Source of the DNA: Mycolicibacterium vulneris
GTDB taxonomy: Bacteria > Actinomycetota > Actinomycetes > Mycobacteriales > Mycobacteriaceae
Assembly (NCBI RefSeq): GCF_002104765.1
Contig: NZ_NCXM01000003.1
Location: 62,001 to 126,000, forward strand
Direction of reading: 5' to 3'
Length of the DNA stretch: 64,000 nt
Below the pieces are notes generated by a model that was not told where the DNA came from, searched no databases, and worked only from the letters and a program-made list of their open reading frames with translations. Position numbers and translations under genes: made by a program. This document shows, in pieces, positions 43,223 through 52,379 of the stretch (the first letter of the stretch is position 1; the number at the start of each line of letters is the position of its first letter).

Positions 43223-44204
43223 CCCCGACATCCCCGCCCCAGCCAAGGATCCCGCGACATGGCCCGCCTCGATGCAAGCCGAATGGGGTAGCGACGGCGG
43301 CCTCGCCGCAGCAGCGCATCATCGAAAGCTTCTGGTGGAGAACCTTGCTCGCTGCCGCGACGCCCTCGACGACTTTGCGCCGGACATCGTGGTTGTGTGG
43401 GGCGACGACCAATACGAGAACTTTCGCGAAGAGGTCGTCCCCCCGTTTTGCGTCCTCGCCTATGGCGATGTCGATGTCAACCCCTTCGAACTGATGACAC
43501 GCCGCGGCAGCCCGAACGCATGGAGCCTGCCCGACGACACCACCATCACCCTGCACGGCGACGCCGAGGGGGCCCGCCGACTCGCCGACGACCTCATCAG
43601 CAGCGGATTCGACATCGCCTACTCCTACCGCAAGCGCAGCGAAGCACCTTTCCCACACGCGATCCTGAACACCCAACTGTTCCTGGACTACCCCAACGCC
43701 GGATCCCGCTTCGACTATCGGCTGATACCCATCACGGTCAACTGCTATGGGCAGCACGCGATCGCACGTCAGGGAGGCCTGGCGCGGTTCGCCGAGATCG
43801 CCGACGAACAACTCGATCCGTCCGGGCCGACACCGGCGCGCTGTTTCGAGCTGGGCCGGGCCGTGGCACAAGCTTTCCGCAGCACCGATTTACGGGTCGC
43901 GCTGGTGGCCTCATCGAGCTGGTCGCATGCATTTCTGACCGACAAGACCTGGCACATCACACCTGACACCGACGCCGACCTGCGGCTCTATCAGCTGTTC
44001 GTCGACCGGAACTACTCCACCTGGAAAGCCACTCCGAGCCACGACATCGTCGCCTCTGGACAACACGAGATGCTCAACTGGTTTTGCTTGACCGGAGCGG
44101 TCGACGAGCTCGGCCTCGACCTTGTGTGGTCGGAGTTCGTCACAACCGATGTCTTCAACTCGAACAAGTGTTTTGCAGTGTTCACCGAAGGAGGCGCGCA
44201 GTGA
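43128..44204 (+). CDS. LigB-type (class III) extradiol ring-cleavage dioxygenase
   Basis: The 358-residue protein belongs to the LigB/protocatechuate 4,5-dioxygenase beta family. It shows an N-terminal LGLGLTHYPLL with the first iron-ligand His, VVWGDDQYENF, PITVNCYGQHAIARQGG, and the SSSWSHAFLTDKTWH region with further His residues. It should open the ring of a catechol-type product next to the diol using Fe(II) and O2. ATG at 43128 follows TAGAGGAGCACT. Unlike the type I extradiol enzymes of biphenyl or sterol pathways, this is a different fold, which hints at a carboxylated or otherwise unusual catechol. Confidence 0.83.
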   Translation: MAHFLGLGLTHYPLLAGTDEHMADLLRWTLTDPDIPAPAKDPATWPASMQAEWGSDGGLAAAAHHRKLLVENLARCRDALDDFAPDIVVVWGDDQYENFREEVVPPFCVLAYGDVDVNPFELMTRRGSPNAWSLPDDTTITLHGDAEGARRLADDLISSGFDIAYSYRKRSEAPFPHAILNTQLFLDYPNAGSRFDYRLIPITVNCYGQHAIARQGGLARFAEIADEQLDPSGPTPARCFELGRAVAQAFRSTDLRVALVASSSWSHAFLTDKTWHITPDTDADLRLYQLFVDRNYSTWKATPSHDIVASGQHEMLNWFCLTGAVDELGLDLVWSEFVTTDVFNSNKCFAVFTEGGAQ

Positions 44205-45037
44205 CATCGACCGTCCCAGGCATTGGGTTCGAAACGAAGACCATCGAGGCTGGTGGCATCCAAACCAGTTACCTTGAGGCCGGTTCGGGTGACACCGTGG
44301 TCATGCTGCATGGGTCCGGACCCGGAGTCTCGGCGCAGGCCAATTGGCAGCTCAATATCCCGTCGCTGGCCCAGCACTTCCGTGTCGTTGCCCCCGATAT
44401 CGTCGGCTTTGGCGCAACCGAGCGGCCCGAGGACGTCGTCTACTCGCTGCGCTGCTGGACCGACCATGTTTGGGCATTTCTGGACGCTCTCGACATCGAA
44501 ACGGTTAGGGTCGTGGGCAATTCGTTGGGCGGTCGGATCGCGCTGCAGATGGCCGCCGACCACCCAGACCGAATCACCAAGATGGTGCTGATGGGCGCAC
44601 CCGGCGTCGGGATGACACCCACCGAGGGACTGGCGGCTCTGCGCGCCTACGAGCCTTCACACCGGGCCATGAGCGATCTGCTGCGCAACTACTTCGCCGT
44701 GAATCCATCGCTGATCACCGACGAACTCGTGGAGATCCGTTACCAGGCGAGCATTGCCGACGGCGCCTACGAGGCGTATCGCGCCATGTTCTTCGACCCG
44801 CGACACGCCGGATCAGCGCTGGGAATCACCGAAAGCGAGGTGCGCGCCATCACCACACCGACGCTGCTCGTTCATGGCCGCGAAGACAAAGTGGTCCCCG
44901 TGCAGGTCTCCATGACGATGCTGGGACTGCTGCCCCACGCCGACCTGCACGTGTTTAGCGCCTGCGGACATTGGACTCAGATCGAGCGAGCCAACGAATT
45001 CTCCGCGGTGGTCACCGATTACCTGGGCCGCTCATGA
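44201..45037 (+). CDS. Meta-cleavage product C-C hydrolase (alpha/beta hydrolase)
   Basis: This 278-residue enzyme of the MhpC/BphD/HsaD group has oxyanion motif HGSGPGVSAQANW (about 34-46), nucleophile elbow VGNSLGGRIAL (Ser about 107), Asp in LLVHGREDKVVP and His in ACGHWTQIERANEF. It hydrolyses the ring-cleaved product to 2-hydroxypenta-2,4-dienoate and a carboxylic acid. GTG at 44201 overlaps the dioxygenase TGA by 4 bp. It is directly followed by the Rieske oxygenase genes. Confidence 0.88.
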   Translation: MTSTVPGIGFETKTIEAGGIQTSYLEAGSGDTVVMLHGSGPGVSAQANWQLNIPSLAQHFRVVAPDIVGFGATERPEDVVYSLRCWTDHVWAFLDALDIETVRVVGNSLGGRIALQMAADHPDRITKMVLMGAPGVGMTPTEGLAALRAYEPSHRAMSDLLRNYFAVNPSLITDELVEIRYQASIADGAYEAYRAMFFDPRHAGSALGITESEVRAITTPTLLVHGREDKVVPVQVSMTMLGLLPHADLHVFSACGHWTQIERANEFSAVVTDYLGRS

Positions 45038-46344
45038 GCACCGGTACCGAGACCCGGCGCCCGGTAGAGACCGAGGCTCCCGCATACCGGCCGATCGTCG
45101 ACGACGACCCGACTGCCCAGCGGTTCCGAGTACATCGGTCGGCGATGACCTCGCCGACCATCCACCAGGCCGAGGTCGAGCGCATCTTCGCCAAGTCGTG
45201 GTTGTACGTCGGACACGAGTCCGAAATCCCCGAACCGGGCGACTTTGTACGCCGACCCGTGGGCGGCCGGCCGATCTTCATGGTACGAGGGGCAAAGACT
45301 GGAAACGTCAACGTCTTCCACAACACCTGCACACATCGTGGAGCACTCGTCTGTCGGCAGGACTCGGGCAACGCCAAAGTATTTCAATGCTTCTACCACG
45401 CGTGGACGTTCAACTCCGAAGGCCAGCTCAAAGGAGTGCCTGATCGCGACGCCTACGCCGGCGGTGTGAACTTCGACGAGTTGGGGCTCAAGCGGGTGAC
45501 CCGCGTCGAGTCCTACCGCGGCTTCGTCTTCGCCAGCTTCGACCCCGGCATCCAAGACCTACCAAGCTATCTGGCCGGCGCCAAAGACTACATCGATCTC
45601 GTCGTCGACGGCTGCGGCGGATCGGTCGAAATGGTCCGAGGCACAAACCAATACAGCTTTTCAGCCAACTGGAAGCTGCTGATTGAGAATAGCCTCGACG
45701 GCTATCACGCCGAGTCCACCCACGACACCTACTTCAAGTACCTGGTGTCGCTCGGCACGGATCTACGCGGCGGCGTCAATGGTCGCGAAGTCGATCTGGG
45801 CAACGGTCACGCCGTGATCGAGTACAGCTCTCCGTGGGGGCGCCCGGTCGCCAAGTGGGAGCCGCTATTCGGCGAGGAAGCACGCACCGAGATCGACCGG
45901 CTGCGCGCCGATTTGATCGCCCGCCACGGCGAGGAGCGCGCGCACGCCATGTCCGAGGTAAACCGCAACCTGCTGATCTACCCCAACCTGGTTATCAACG
46001 ACATCATGGCTGTGACCGTGCGGACCCTGTATCCGTCGGCTCCTGACGCCGTCGACGTCACCGCCTGGGCGCTCGCTCCGGTCAACGAGCCTGCTCCCCT
46101 TCGTCATCGCCGATTGGACAGCTTCCTGACCTTCCTGGGGCCCGGAGGTTTTGCCACTCCCGACGACCTGGAGGCGCTGGAATCCTGCCAGCACGGATAC
46201 GCCAGCGGCGGCGTGGAATGGAACGACATCTCTCGCGGCATGGGACGTGTCCCGATGGCCAACGACGAGGAACAGATGCGCGCGTTCTGGCGGCGCTGGC
46301 AGCACCAGATGGGCGCCGCGGCGAACTTGGGAGGTGACCAGTGA
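45034..46344 (+). CDS. Rieske aromatic-ring-hydroxylating dioxygenase, alpha subunit
   Basis: The 436-residue large subunit has a Rieske [2Fe-2S] motif NTCTHRGALVCRQDSG followed by FQCFYHAW (CxH and CxxH ligands, about 97-128). The mononuclear iron site ENSLDGYHAESTHD (about 223-236) includes the bridging Asp and two His. It dihydroxylates an aromatic ring to a cis-dihydrodiol. The beta subunit is coupled downstream (4-bp overlap). No ferredoxin or reductase gene is present in the operon, so electrons must come from elsewhere. ATG at 45034 overlaps the hydrolase stop. Confidence 0.9.
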   Translation: MSTGTETRRPVETEAPAYRPIVDDDPTAQRFRVHRSAMTSPTIHQAEVERIFAKSWLYVGHESEIPEPGDFVRRPVGGRPIFMVRGAKTGNVNVFHNTCTHRGALVCRQDSGNAKVFQCFYHAWTFNSEGQLKGVPDRDAYAGGVNFDELGLKRVTRVESYRGFVFASFDPGIQDLPSYLAGAKDYIDLVVDGCGGSVEMVRGTNQYSFSANWKLLIENSLDGYHAESTHDTYFKYLVSLGTDLRGGVNGREVDLGNGHAVIEYSSPWGRPVAKWEPLFGEEARTEIDRLRADLIARHGEERAHAMSEVNRNLLIYPNLVINDIMAVTVRTLYPSAPDAVDVTAWALAPVNEPAPLRHRRLDSFLTFLGPGGFATPDDLEALESCQHGYASGGVEWNDISRGMGRVPMANDEEQMRAFWRRWQHQMGAAANLGGDQ

Positions 46345-46832
46345 CTGCCGCGACCGTCCCGGTGTCGCGTCAACAGATCGAGGACTTCCTCTACACGGAA
46401 GCCGCGTTGCTCGACGCCTGGACGCTCGACGAATGGTTGCAACTGTTCGACGAGGACGCCAAATACGAGGTGCCCTCCAACGACGCACTCGACGGAGATC
46501 CCACGCGCGATCTGATGCTGATCGACGACAACCTCACGCGGTTAACAGCCCGAGTCGAGCGACTCAACAGCCGACGCGCCCACCGCGAGTACCCGCACTC
46601 GCGCACCAATCACCAAGTTTTCAACGTGCGCGTCGACGGATCGGCCGAGGACATCTCGGTCACCGCGTCGTTCACGGTCTGGCGATTCCGAGCCCGCCGA
46701 TCCAGCTGCTATGTGGGCCACTACCGCTACCTGCTGCGACCAGCCGGTGACACCTTCCGCATCAAGACCAAGCGCGCAGAGCTCGCCATGACCGACCTAC
46801 GCGACGTCGCCGACGTGGCGATCATCCTATGA
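46341..46832 (+). CDS. Aromatic-ring-hydroxylating dioxygenase, beta subunit
   Basis: This 163-residue NTF2-fold small subunit starts with QQIEDFLYTEAALLDAWTLDEWLQLFDEDAKYEVP, the usual opening of the family, and has RTNHQVFNVRVDG and FRIKTKRAELAMTDLRDV. It forms alpha3-beta3 hexamers with the preceding subunit. GTG at 46341 overlaps the alpha gene by 4 bp. Confidence 0.88.
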   Translation: MTAATVPVSRQQIEDFLYTEAALLDAWTLDEWLQLFDEDAKYEVPSNDALDGDPTRDLMLIDDNLTRLTARVERLNSRRAHREYPHSRTNHQVFNVRVDGSAEDISVTASFTVWRFRARRSSCYVGHYRYLLRPAGDTFRIKTKRAELAMTDLRDVADVAIIL

Positions 46833-47593
46833 GCCTTCCGCTGTGGGGCCGGACCGTCGTCGTCACCGGCGCGGCGTCCGGTATCGGCTTAGGCATCACG
46901 ACGCGCCTCATCGCTGATGGCGCAGTCGTTTTCGCGGCAAGCCGCAGCAAGGAAGACCTCGACCACGTGTACGCCAACGCGGCGATAGTCGACGGTTTCG
47001 TGGGCGAGCTGGACGATCCCGGTGTGGCCGACGATCTGATCGCTACGGCCGTTGACGCGCTTGGCGGCGTCGATGTGCTGGTCAACAATGCCGGCGGCGG
47101 GACTATTCGCCCGACCCTCGAACACACCGAAGAGACTCTGCGAGCCACCATCGACAACAACCTTTGGACGACGATCTACAGTGTGCGAGCGGTTCTGCCG
47201 CACATGGTTTCTCGCCACCACGGGCGCATCATCAACATCGGCGCCGATTCGGTGCGGACCGGCCTGCTGGACCACGCGATGTACAACGCCGCTAAGGGCG
47301 GCGTGCACGCGATGGTCACCGGCCTGGCACGTGAGTTCGCTGGATCCGGAATCACGGCAAACACTGTGGCGCCCTGTTACGTACGCACACCAGAATTGGC
47401 CTCACTGCTCGAATCTGGCCAGGCGCCGCCGCGCCTGGGGCGGGTCGTCCAGGAAGGTACTGCCATCATCCCGATAGGTCGTCCCGGCAGTCCGGACGAG
47501 GTCGCATCGGCGGTTGCCTTTCTCGCCGGCGAGGACAGCCGCTTCATCACAGGGCAAACGATCTACATCAACGGCGGCAGCAGCATGGGCTGA
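46829..47593 (+). CDS. SDR, probable cis-dihydrodiol dehydrogenase
   Basis: This 254-residue classical SDR has TGAASGIGLGIT at 11-22, NNAGGG near 87-92, the Ser in NIGADSVRTG and YNAAKGG near 152-158, and ITGQTIYINGGSSMG at the end. Its position right after the Rieske oxygenase subunits indicates oxidation of the dihydrodiol to a catechol with NAD+. ATG at 46829 overlaps the beta-subunit stop by 4 bp. Confidence 0.85.
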   Translation: MSLPLWGRTVVVTGAASGIGLGITTRLIADGAVVFAASRSKEDLDHVYANAAIVDGFVGELDDPGVADDLIATAVDALGGVDVLVNNAGGGTIRPTLEHTEETLRATIDNNLWTTIYSVRAVLPHMVSRHHGRIINIGADSVRTGLLDHAMYNAAKGGVHAMVTGLAREFAGSGITANTVAPCYVRTPELASLLESGQAPPRLGRVVQEGTAIIPIGRPGSPDEVASAVAFLAGEDSRFITGQTIYINGGSSMG

Positions 47594-47625
47594 TACGCCC
47601 TCTCCAACCGAAGGACTCAACTCCG

Positions 47626-48423
47626 ATGACCCTCACCACCGCTGATATTCGTGTGGCTGCGGACCGCCTGATCGCTGCCGCCGCCGCACTCCAGCAATGC
47701 GACCCGGTACGCGACATCTTAGGCGCAGCAGATGTACCGGCCGCGTACGCGGTGCAGCGCTTGCTCACCGAGGATTCGCTGCGACGCGGACGCCACATCG
47801 TTGGTCACAAGATCGGCCTGACCTCTCCGGCGGTGCAGCAACAATTAGGCGTTAACCAACCGGATTCCGGTGTGCTCTTCGCCGACATGCAGTTCTCGTC
47901 AGGTGCGGTCGTCGCCTGGGACGTGCTGCTACAACCCAAGGTCGAAGCAGAGATTGCCTTCATCCTCACCGAAGACCTCGACGGCGACTTGTCCGACTCG
48001 CAAATCAGGGCCGCCGCGGGCATCGCTTTACCGGCCATCGAGATCGTCGACTCGCGGGTGCAAGACTGGTCGATCAGCATCGTCGACACCATTGCTGACA
48101 ACGGTTCGTCCGGGCTGTTCGTGTTGGGCTCTGAAGCGAAGGTATCTACCGACCTCGACTTCGTCTCGCGCACGATGCGACTCACTCAGGATGGTGTTGT
48201 GGTCTCCAGCGGCCGGGGCTCGGACTGCTTGGGCAGCCCGCTCAACGCGTTGCGCTGGCTGGCTCGCACCGCCCAGGACAACGGCTCGCCGCTGCGCGCC
48301 GGCCACATCGTGCTCTCTGGCGCCCTGGGACCCATGGTTCCCGTGCGACCGGGAAGCAGCTACACCGCCGAAATCGACGGAATCGGCGCCGTCGAAGTAT
48401 CTTTCGAGGAGGCAGCATCATGA
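47626..48423 (+). CDS. 2-keto-4-pentenoate (2-hydroxypentadienoate) hydratase
   Basis: The 265-residue protein belongs to the fumarylacetoacetase-like hydratase family (MhpD/HsaE). Recognisable elements are [17 protein letters not shown], the metal-binding [10 protein letters not shown] (two Glu), PAIEIVDSR and the C-terminal [16 protein letters not shown]. It adds water to 2-hydroxypenta-2,4-dienoate to form 4-hydroxy-2-oxovalerate. It lies 32 bp after the SDR, with a weak GAAGGAC ribosome site, and overlaps the next gene by 4 bp. Confidence 0.9.
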   Translation: MTLTTADIRVAADRLIAAAAALQQCDPVRDILGAADVPAAYAVQRLLTEDSLRRGRHIVGHKIGLTSPAVQQQLGVNQPDSGVLFADMQFSSGAVVAWDVLLQPKVEAEIAFILTEDLDGDLSDSQIRAAAGIALPAIEIVDSRVQDWSISIVDTIADNGSSGLFVLGSEAKVSTDLDFVSRTMRLTQDGVVVSSGRGSDCLGSPLNALRWLARTAQDNGSPLRAGHIVLSGALGPMVPVRPGSSYTAEIDGIGAVEVSFEEAAS

Positions 48424-49361
48424 CGCGCATCAAGGTCGCCGTCATCGGTTCGGGCAACATCGGCACCGATCTGACCATCAAAGTCTTGCGGCTGTCTCAG
48501 CACCTGGAGGTGGCTGCGATGGTCGGCATTGATCCGGCGTCCGACGGGTTGCGGCGTGCACAGCGCCTTGGCATACCGACGACAGCGCACGGTGTGCAAG
48601 GCCTGATCGGCATGCCCGAGTTCGATGACATCGCTGTTGTTTTCGATGCCACCTCAGCAACCGCACACCGCGACAACGTCCGTCTTCTAGCCCCCCACAA
48701 CAAGACGCTGGTCGATCTCACTCCCGCGGCAATAGGTCCATTCGTCGTGCCGACGGTCAACCTGGATCAGCACCTCGACAGCCCGAACGTCAACATGGTG
48801 ACCTGCGGCGGGCAGGCCACCATCCCCATCGTCGCTGCGGTCGCCGCGACAACGCCGGTGCTCTACGCCGAGATCGTGGCCTCCATCGCGTCGAAGTCCG
48901 CGGGCCCGGGGACCCGGGCCAACATCGACGAGTTCACCGAGACCACCGCACGCGCGCTCGAGGTTGTCGGCAAAGCCCGCCGGGCGAAAGCCATCATCGT
49001 GCTGAACCCCGCCGATCCACCCCTGATCATGCGCGATACCGTGCACTGCCTAGTCGGCGAAAGCGACCTCGGCAGCCTCGAACAACACGTCACCGCAATG
49101 GTGGATGCCGTCGCGACCTATGTGCCTGGCTACCGCTTGAAACAACAGGTGCAGTTCCGCCGTGTTGAAACCAACGACCCTGCAGCCGAATTGGTAGATC
49201 CCACCCACGGCCGCCCAAGCTGGCAAGTGTCGGTCTACTTGGAAGTCGAAGGCGCCGCTCATTACCTACCCGCGTATGCCGGAAATCTTGACATTATGAC
49301 CTCAGCCGCGCTGCGTGTCGGTGAAAGCCTCAGCGCGCGAGCCAAAGACCGAGTCGCATGA
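48420..49361 (+). CDS. Acylating acetaldehyde dehydrogenase (MhpF/HsaG-like)
   Basis: This 313-residue enzyme starts with a Rossmann motif GSGNIGTDL (about 10-18) and has the catalytic Cys in [13 protein letters not shown] (about 127). It converts acetaldehyde, or propanal in sterol pathways, with CoA and NAD+ to the acyl-CoA. It forms a channelled complex with the aldolase that follows, and the two genes overlap by 4 bp, as usual in this family. Confidence 0.92.
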   Translation: MTRIKVAVIGSGNIGTDLTIKVLRLSQHLEVAAMVGIDPASDGLRRAQRLGIPTTAHGVQGLIGMPEFDDIAVVFDATSATAHRDNVRLLAPHNKTLVDLTPAAIGPFVVPTVNLDQHLDSPNVNMVTCGGQATIPIVAAVAATTPVLYAEIVASIASKSAGPGTRANIDEFTETTARALEVVGKARRAKAIIVLNPADPPLIMRDTVHCLVGESDLGSLEQHVTAMVDAVATYVPGYRLKQQVQFRRVETNDPAAELVDPTHGRPSWQVSVYLEVEGAAHYLPAYAGNLDIMTSAALRVGESLSARAKDRVA

Positions 49362-50371
49362 CAACAACGCTCTACATACAAGACGTCACGCTGCGCGATG
49401 GCATGCACGCCATCCGTCATAGGCTGGCGACCGAGCAGCTGCGCCACATCGCCGCTGCCGTCGACGCGGCCGGCGTTGCGGCCATCGAGGTGGCTCACGG
49501 CGACGGTCTGGCGGGTTCTAGCCTCACCTACGGACCGGGCAGCTGCACTGACGGGCAATGGATCGCCGCCGCGGCCGAGGTCATCACGAGAGCGCGCTTA
49601 ACGACACTCCTGCTGCCGGGCATCGGCACCGTCCACGATCTCGTGGCCGCCCACGACCTCGGTGTCACCTCTGTGCGCATCGCCACCCACGCCACCGAAG
49701 CCGACATCGCCCAACAGCACATCGCCAAAGCACGCGACCTAGGTATGGACGCCTCCGGCTTTCTGATGATGTCGCACATGGCGGCACCCGATTGCCTTGC
49801 GCAGCAGGCGAAGCTGATGCAGGACGCCGGTGCGCACTGCGTATATGTCACTGATTCTGGTGGACGCCTGACGATGCGAGACGTGCGAGACCGAGTGCGC
49901 GCCTACCGCGACCTGCTGGACTCGACCACGGAGATAGGTATCCACGCCCACGAAAATCTCTCGCTTTCGGTCGCCAACTCTGTTATCGCGGTCGAAGAAG
50001 GCGTCTCTCGCGTCGACGCGTCGCTCTGCGGGCACGGCGCCGGGGCCGGCAATTGCCCCATCGAGGCGTTTATCGCCGTCGCCGATATATACGGTTGGCA
50101 GCACGGATGCGATCTGTTCGCCCTGCAAGACGCCGCCGAAAATCTGGTCCGCCCGATCCAGGACCGGCCCGTCCGAGTCGACCGTGAAACACTGACACTG
50201 GGCTACGCCGGTGTGTACTCGAGCTTTCTACGCCACGCTGAACGCGCCGCGCGGGACCACGATCTCGACGTACGCGACATCCTCATCGAGGTCGGCCGGC
50301 GCGGGCTGGTCGGCGGCCAGGAAGACATGATCGAGGACGTCGCGTTGAACCTGGTCGGCGTCGCGGATTAG
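49358..50371 (+). CDS. 4-hydroxy-2-oxovalerate aldolase (MhpE/HsaF-like)
   Basis: This 337-residue DRE-TIM metallolyase begins with [14 protein letters not shown] (catalytic Arg and metal-binding Asp) and has [16 protein letters not shown] (HxH metal ligands, about 200) and [17 protein letters not shown]. It splits 4-hydroxy-2-oxovalerate into pyruvate and acetaldehyde. The C-terminal communication domain needed for the dehydrogenase partner is present. It is the last gene of the aromatic operon. Confidence 0.92.
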   Translation: MTTTLYIQDVTLRDGMHAIRHRLATEQLRHIAAAVDAAGVAAIEVAHGDGLAGSSLTYGPGSCTDGQWIAAAAEVITRARLTTLLLPGIGTVHDLVAAHDLGVTSVRIATHATEADIAQQHIAKARDLGMDASGFLMMSHMAAPDCLAQQAKLMQDAGAHCVYVTDSGGRLTMRDVRDRVRAYRDLLDSTTEIGIHAHENLSLSVANSVIAVEEGVSRVDASLCGHGAGAGNCPIEAFIAVADIYGWQHGCDLFALQDAAENLVRPIQDRPVRVDRETLTLGYAGVYSSFLRHAERAARDHDLDVRDILIEVGRRGLVGGQEDMIEDVALNLVGVAD

Positions 50372-50415
50372 CCGGAGCTACCCCTACGCGGCGCCACGGA
50401 AGATCGCCCGCACGG

Positions 50416-50465
50416 CCCGACTCCACATTCATATGACCCGACTCCACCATATGACCCGACTCCAC
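50416..50465. repeat. Short tandem repeats, unit CATATGACCCGACTCCAC
   Basis: Two perfect 18-bp copies lie head to tail at 50430-50447 and 50448-50465. A third partial copy, CCCGACTCCAC, is at 50416-50426. They are between the end of the aromatic operon and the promoter of the hydrolase gene. Too few and too contiguous for CRISPR. Confidence 0.7.
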
Positions 50466-50528
50466 CTGGATATTAAAGCCGGACGTCCGTCGACATGGGG
50501 GTAACTTTGATGGCCTTGTCAACTGACC

Positions 50529-50557
50529 TTGACCATAGGTCTGACCATTACTATATT
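50529..50557 (+). promoter_or_regulatory. SigA-type promoter with embedded FadR-type operator
   Basis: TTGACC (50529-50534) and TATATT (50552-50557) are separated by exactly 17 bp, and the spacer contains GGTCTGACC (50538-50546) followed by ATT. A regulator bound here would block RNA polymerase. It drives the hydrolase gene at 50619. Confidence 0.65.
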
Positions 50558-50618
50558 ACTGCTGTGTTGTTCCGAGACCTTTCGTCGTGCACAAGCGACC
50601 ACGCATGAACGAGATGTC

Positions 50619-51515
50619 GTGACGGCACGACCGATATCGAGCTTTCGGTGCGGGGAAGGTCAGCAGCTTCTCGGCTATCACTGGGCTGCTACTAGGACAC
50701 ACGTGGACGGCGCGGGGGTCGTCGTGCTGGTGCATGGCATGGGTGAGCACATTCGCCGCTACGAGCACGTTGCTCAGGCGCTCACCGACGAGGGTTTTGC
50801 CGTGTATGGATATGACCATCGTGGGCACGGCGGTTCGATTGACGGCAGCCGTGAACCCGGCCATCTCGGCACTAATGGGTGGTCGGCACTCGTCGACGAT
50901 CTAACAGCGGTGATCGATCACGCGCGATCATCACACCCTCGAGAGCCGGTCTGCATAGTTGCCCATAGCATGGGCTCCTTTGCCGTCCAACAATTCCTGT
51001 TAGACCATGGCTCCGACGTTGACGCGGTAGCTCTGACGGGAACTGCCGCTCTGGACCTTCTGGAGCCGGCGTTGGATTTGTCCAGCGATCTGGACCTGTC
51101 CGCATTCAACGCTCTGTTCCAACCGGCGCGTACCGACTTCGATTGGCTTTCTCGCGATGAGGCCGCCGTCGACGCCTACGTTACTGACCCATTGTGCGGG
51201 TTCGGGATTGATGCTGCCTCGCTCAAAGACATGTTCGCCGGTGCCCGCCGGCTCGCCGACCCCGGTCAGTTAGCGCGCATACCGAGCGACCTACCGGTAT
51301 ACGTGGCAGTCGGTTCCAAAGATCCCGTCAACGCCGAGCTCACCCTGCTATGGGCATTGGTGGATCGGTATCGCTCTGCAGGACTCTGTGATGTTTGCGT
51401 TCGCGTCTACGACGACGCACGCCATGAGATTCTCAACGAGGTCAACCGGGCCGATGTCATAGCCGACCTTATTCAGTGGCTACGCCGCGCATCGGCCGGA
51501 AGGACGAATGCATGA
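50619..51515 (+). CDS. Alpha/beta hydrolase, monoacylglycerol-lipase-like
   Basis: The 298-residue protein has the lipase-like motifs VLVHGMGEHIRRYEHVAQAL, YDHRGHGGS and nucleophile elbow IVAHSMGSFAVQQ, with a candidate Asp in VGSKDPVN and His in YDDARHEILNE. It resembles actinobacterial monoacylglycerol lipases and lysophospholipase-like esterases. The frame extends up to 50529, but that region holds the promoter and operator, so GTG at 50619 is chosen. Its stop overlaps the ATG of the following SDR (ATGA). Confidence 0.8.
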   Translation: MTARPISSFRCGEGQQLLGYHWAATRTHVDGAGVVVLVHGMGEHIRRYEHVAQALTDEGFAVYGYDHRGHGGSIDGSREPGHLGTNGWSALVDDLTAVIDHARSSHPREPVCIVAHSMGSFAVQQFLLDHGSDVDAVALTGTAALDLLEPALDLSSDLDLSAFNALFQPARTDFDWLSRDEAAVDAYVTDPLCGFGIDAASLKDMFAGARRLADPGQLARIPSDLPVYVAVGSKDPVNAELTLLWALVDRYRSAGLCDVCVRVYDDARHEILNEVNRADVIADLIQWLRRASAGRTNA

Positions 51516-52309
51516 CCGATACCAAAACCGCTCTGCCGGCGCCCAAAGACCTCGCCGAGTCGAGTGCTCTGATCGTTGGCGGCACTGCCGGCATCGGGTT
51601 GGCTTCGGCCCGCGCACTGGCCGAAGCCGGCGTGCCACGGATCGCGGTCGTTGGGCGCAACGCCGAGCGCGGCCAGCTGGCGGCGAAATCGATCGCCGAA
51701 CTAGGTGCAACGGCGCACTACATCGCAGGTGACGCAACCGATTCCAACGACGCAGCGGCCGTCACGGCACAAGCCGATCAGCTCCTGTCCGGTATCGATA
51801 TCTTGATGTGCAGCACCGCCGCCGACGTGCGACCTGAGTTGTTCATCAACATTCCAGCGACTGATATAAGTCGGATGCTTACCGAACTTGCGCTGCCCTG
51901 CATGCATATGGCCGCCGCGGTCCTGCCAGGCATGCGTACTCGCCGAGGCGGCGTGATCGTGAACGTCGCGTCGGACGCGGCCAAGACGGCCACACCGGGT
52001 GAAACGATCATCGGTGCGGCAAAGGCCGGCATCGTGATGTTCACCCGGACGATCGCCATCGAGGAAAAACGATACGGCATCCGCGCCAACGCACTCACGC
52101 CGTCATTGGTCCACGGCACCGCCTCGACGGAGCGCATCACAGCCGACGGATTCAGCGGCAAACTCTTCGCACGCGCTGCACAACAAGCCCAACTCGGCGT
52201 GCCGAAAGCCGACGATCTCGCTGCATTGACGGTGTTCCTGTGCAGCCCGGCGGCCGCTCGGTTGACTGGACAAGCGATCAGCGTCAACGGCGGCATCTCA
52301 GCGGCGTAG
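51512..52309 (+). CDS. Short-chain dehydrogenase-like protein lacking the catalytic Tyr
   Basis: This 265-residue SDR has a nucleotide-binding GGTAGIGLASA (about 27-37) and NVASDAAKTATPG with the usual Ser. At the YxxxK position it reads IGAAKAG, with Ile instead of Tyr, so normal SDR hydride transfer is doubtful. The NNAG motif is also changed (MCSTAADV). It ends with LTGQAISVNGGISAA. ATG at 51512 overlaps the hydrolase stop. It may bind nucleotide without catalysis or act on a different reaction. A stub of a related gene lies at 54247. Confidence 0.8.
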   Translation: MTDTKTALPAPKDLAESSALIVGGTAGIGLASARALAEAGVPRIAVVGRNAERGQLAAKSIAELGATAHYIAGDATDSNDAAAVTAQADQLLSGIDILMCSTAADVRPELFINIPATDISRMLTELALPCMHMAAAVLPGMRTRRGGVIVNVASDAAKTATPGETIIGAAKAGIVMFTRTIAIEEKRYGIRANALTPSLVHGTASTERITADGFSGKLFARAAQQAQLGVPKADDLAALTVFLCSPAAARLTGQAISVNGGISAA

Positions 52310-52379
52310 CGCTCTTCCGCGCGACAACGCGGGGGCGAAGGCGCGCCCGGCCTACGCCATCAACAGGAAGCGATTCAGC

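Noticed and set aside
50416..50465. Possible CRISPR array
   Set aside because: Repeats are head to tail without spacers and there are no cas genes.
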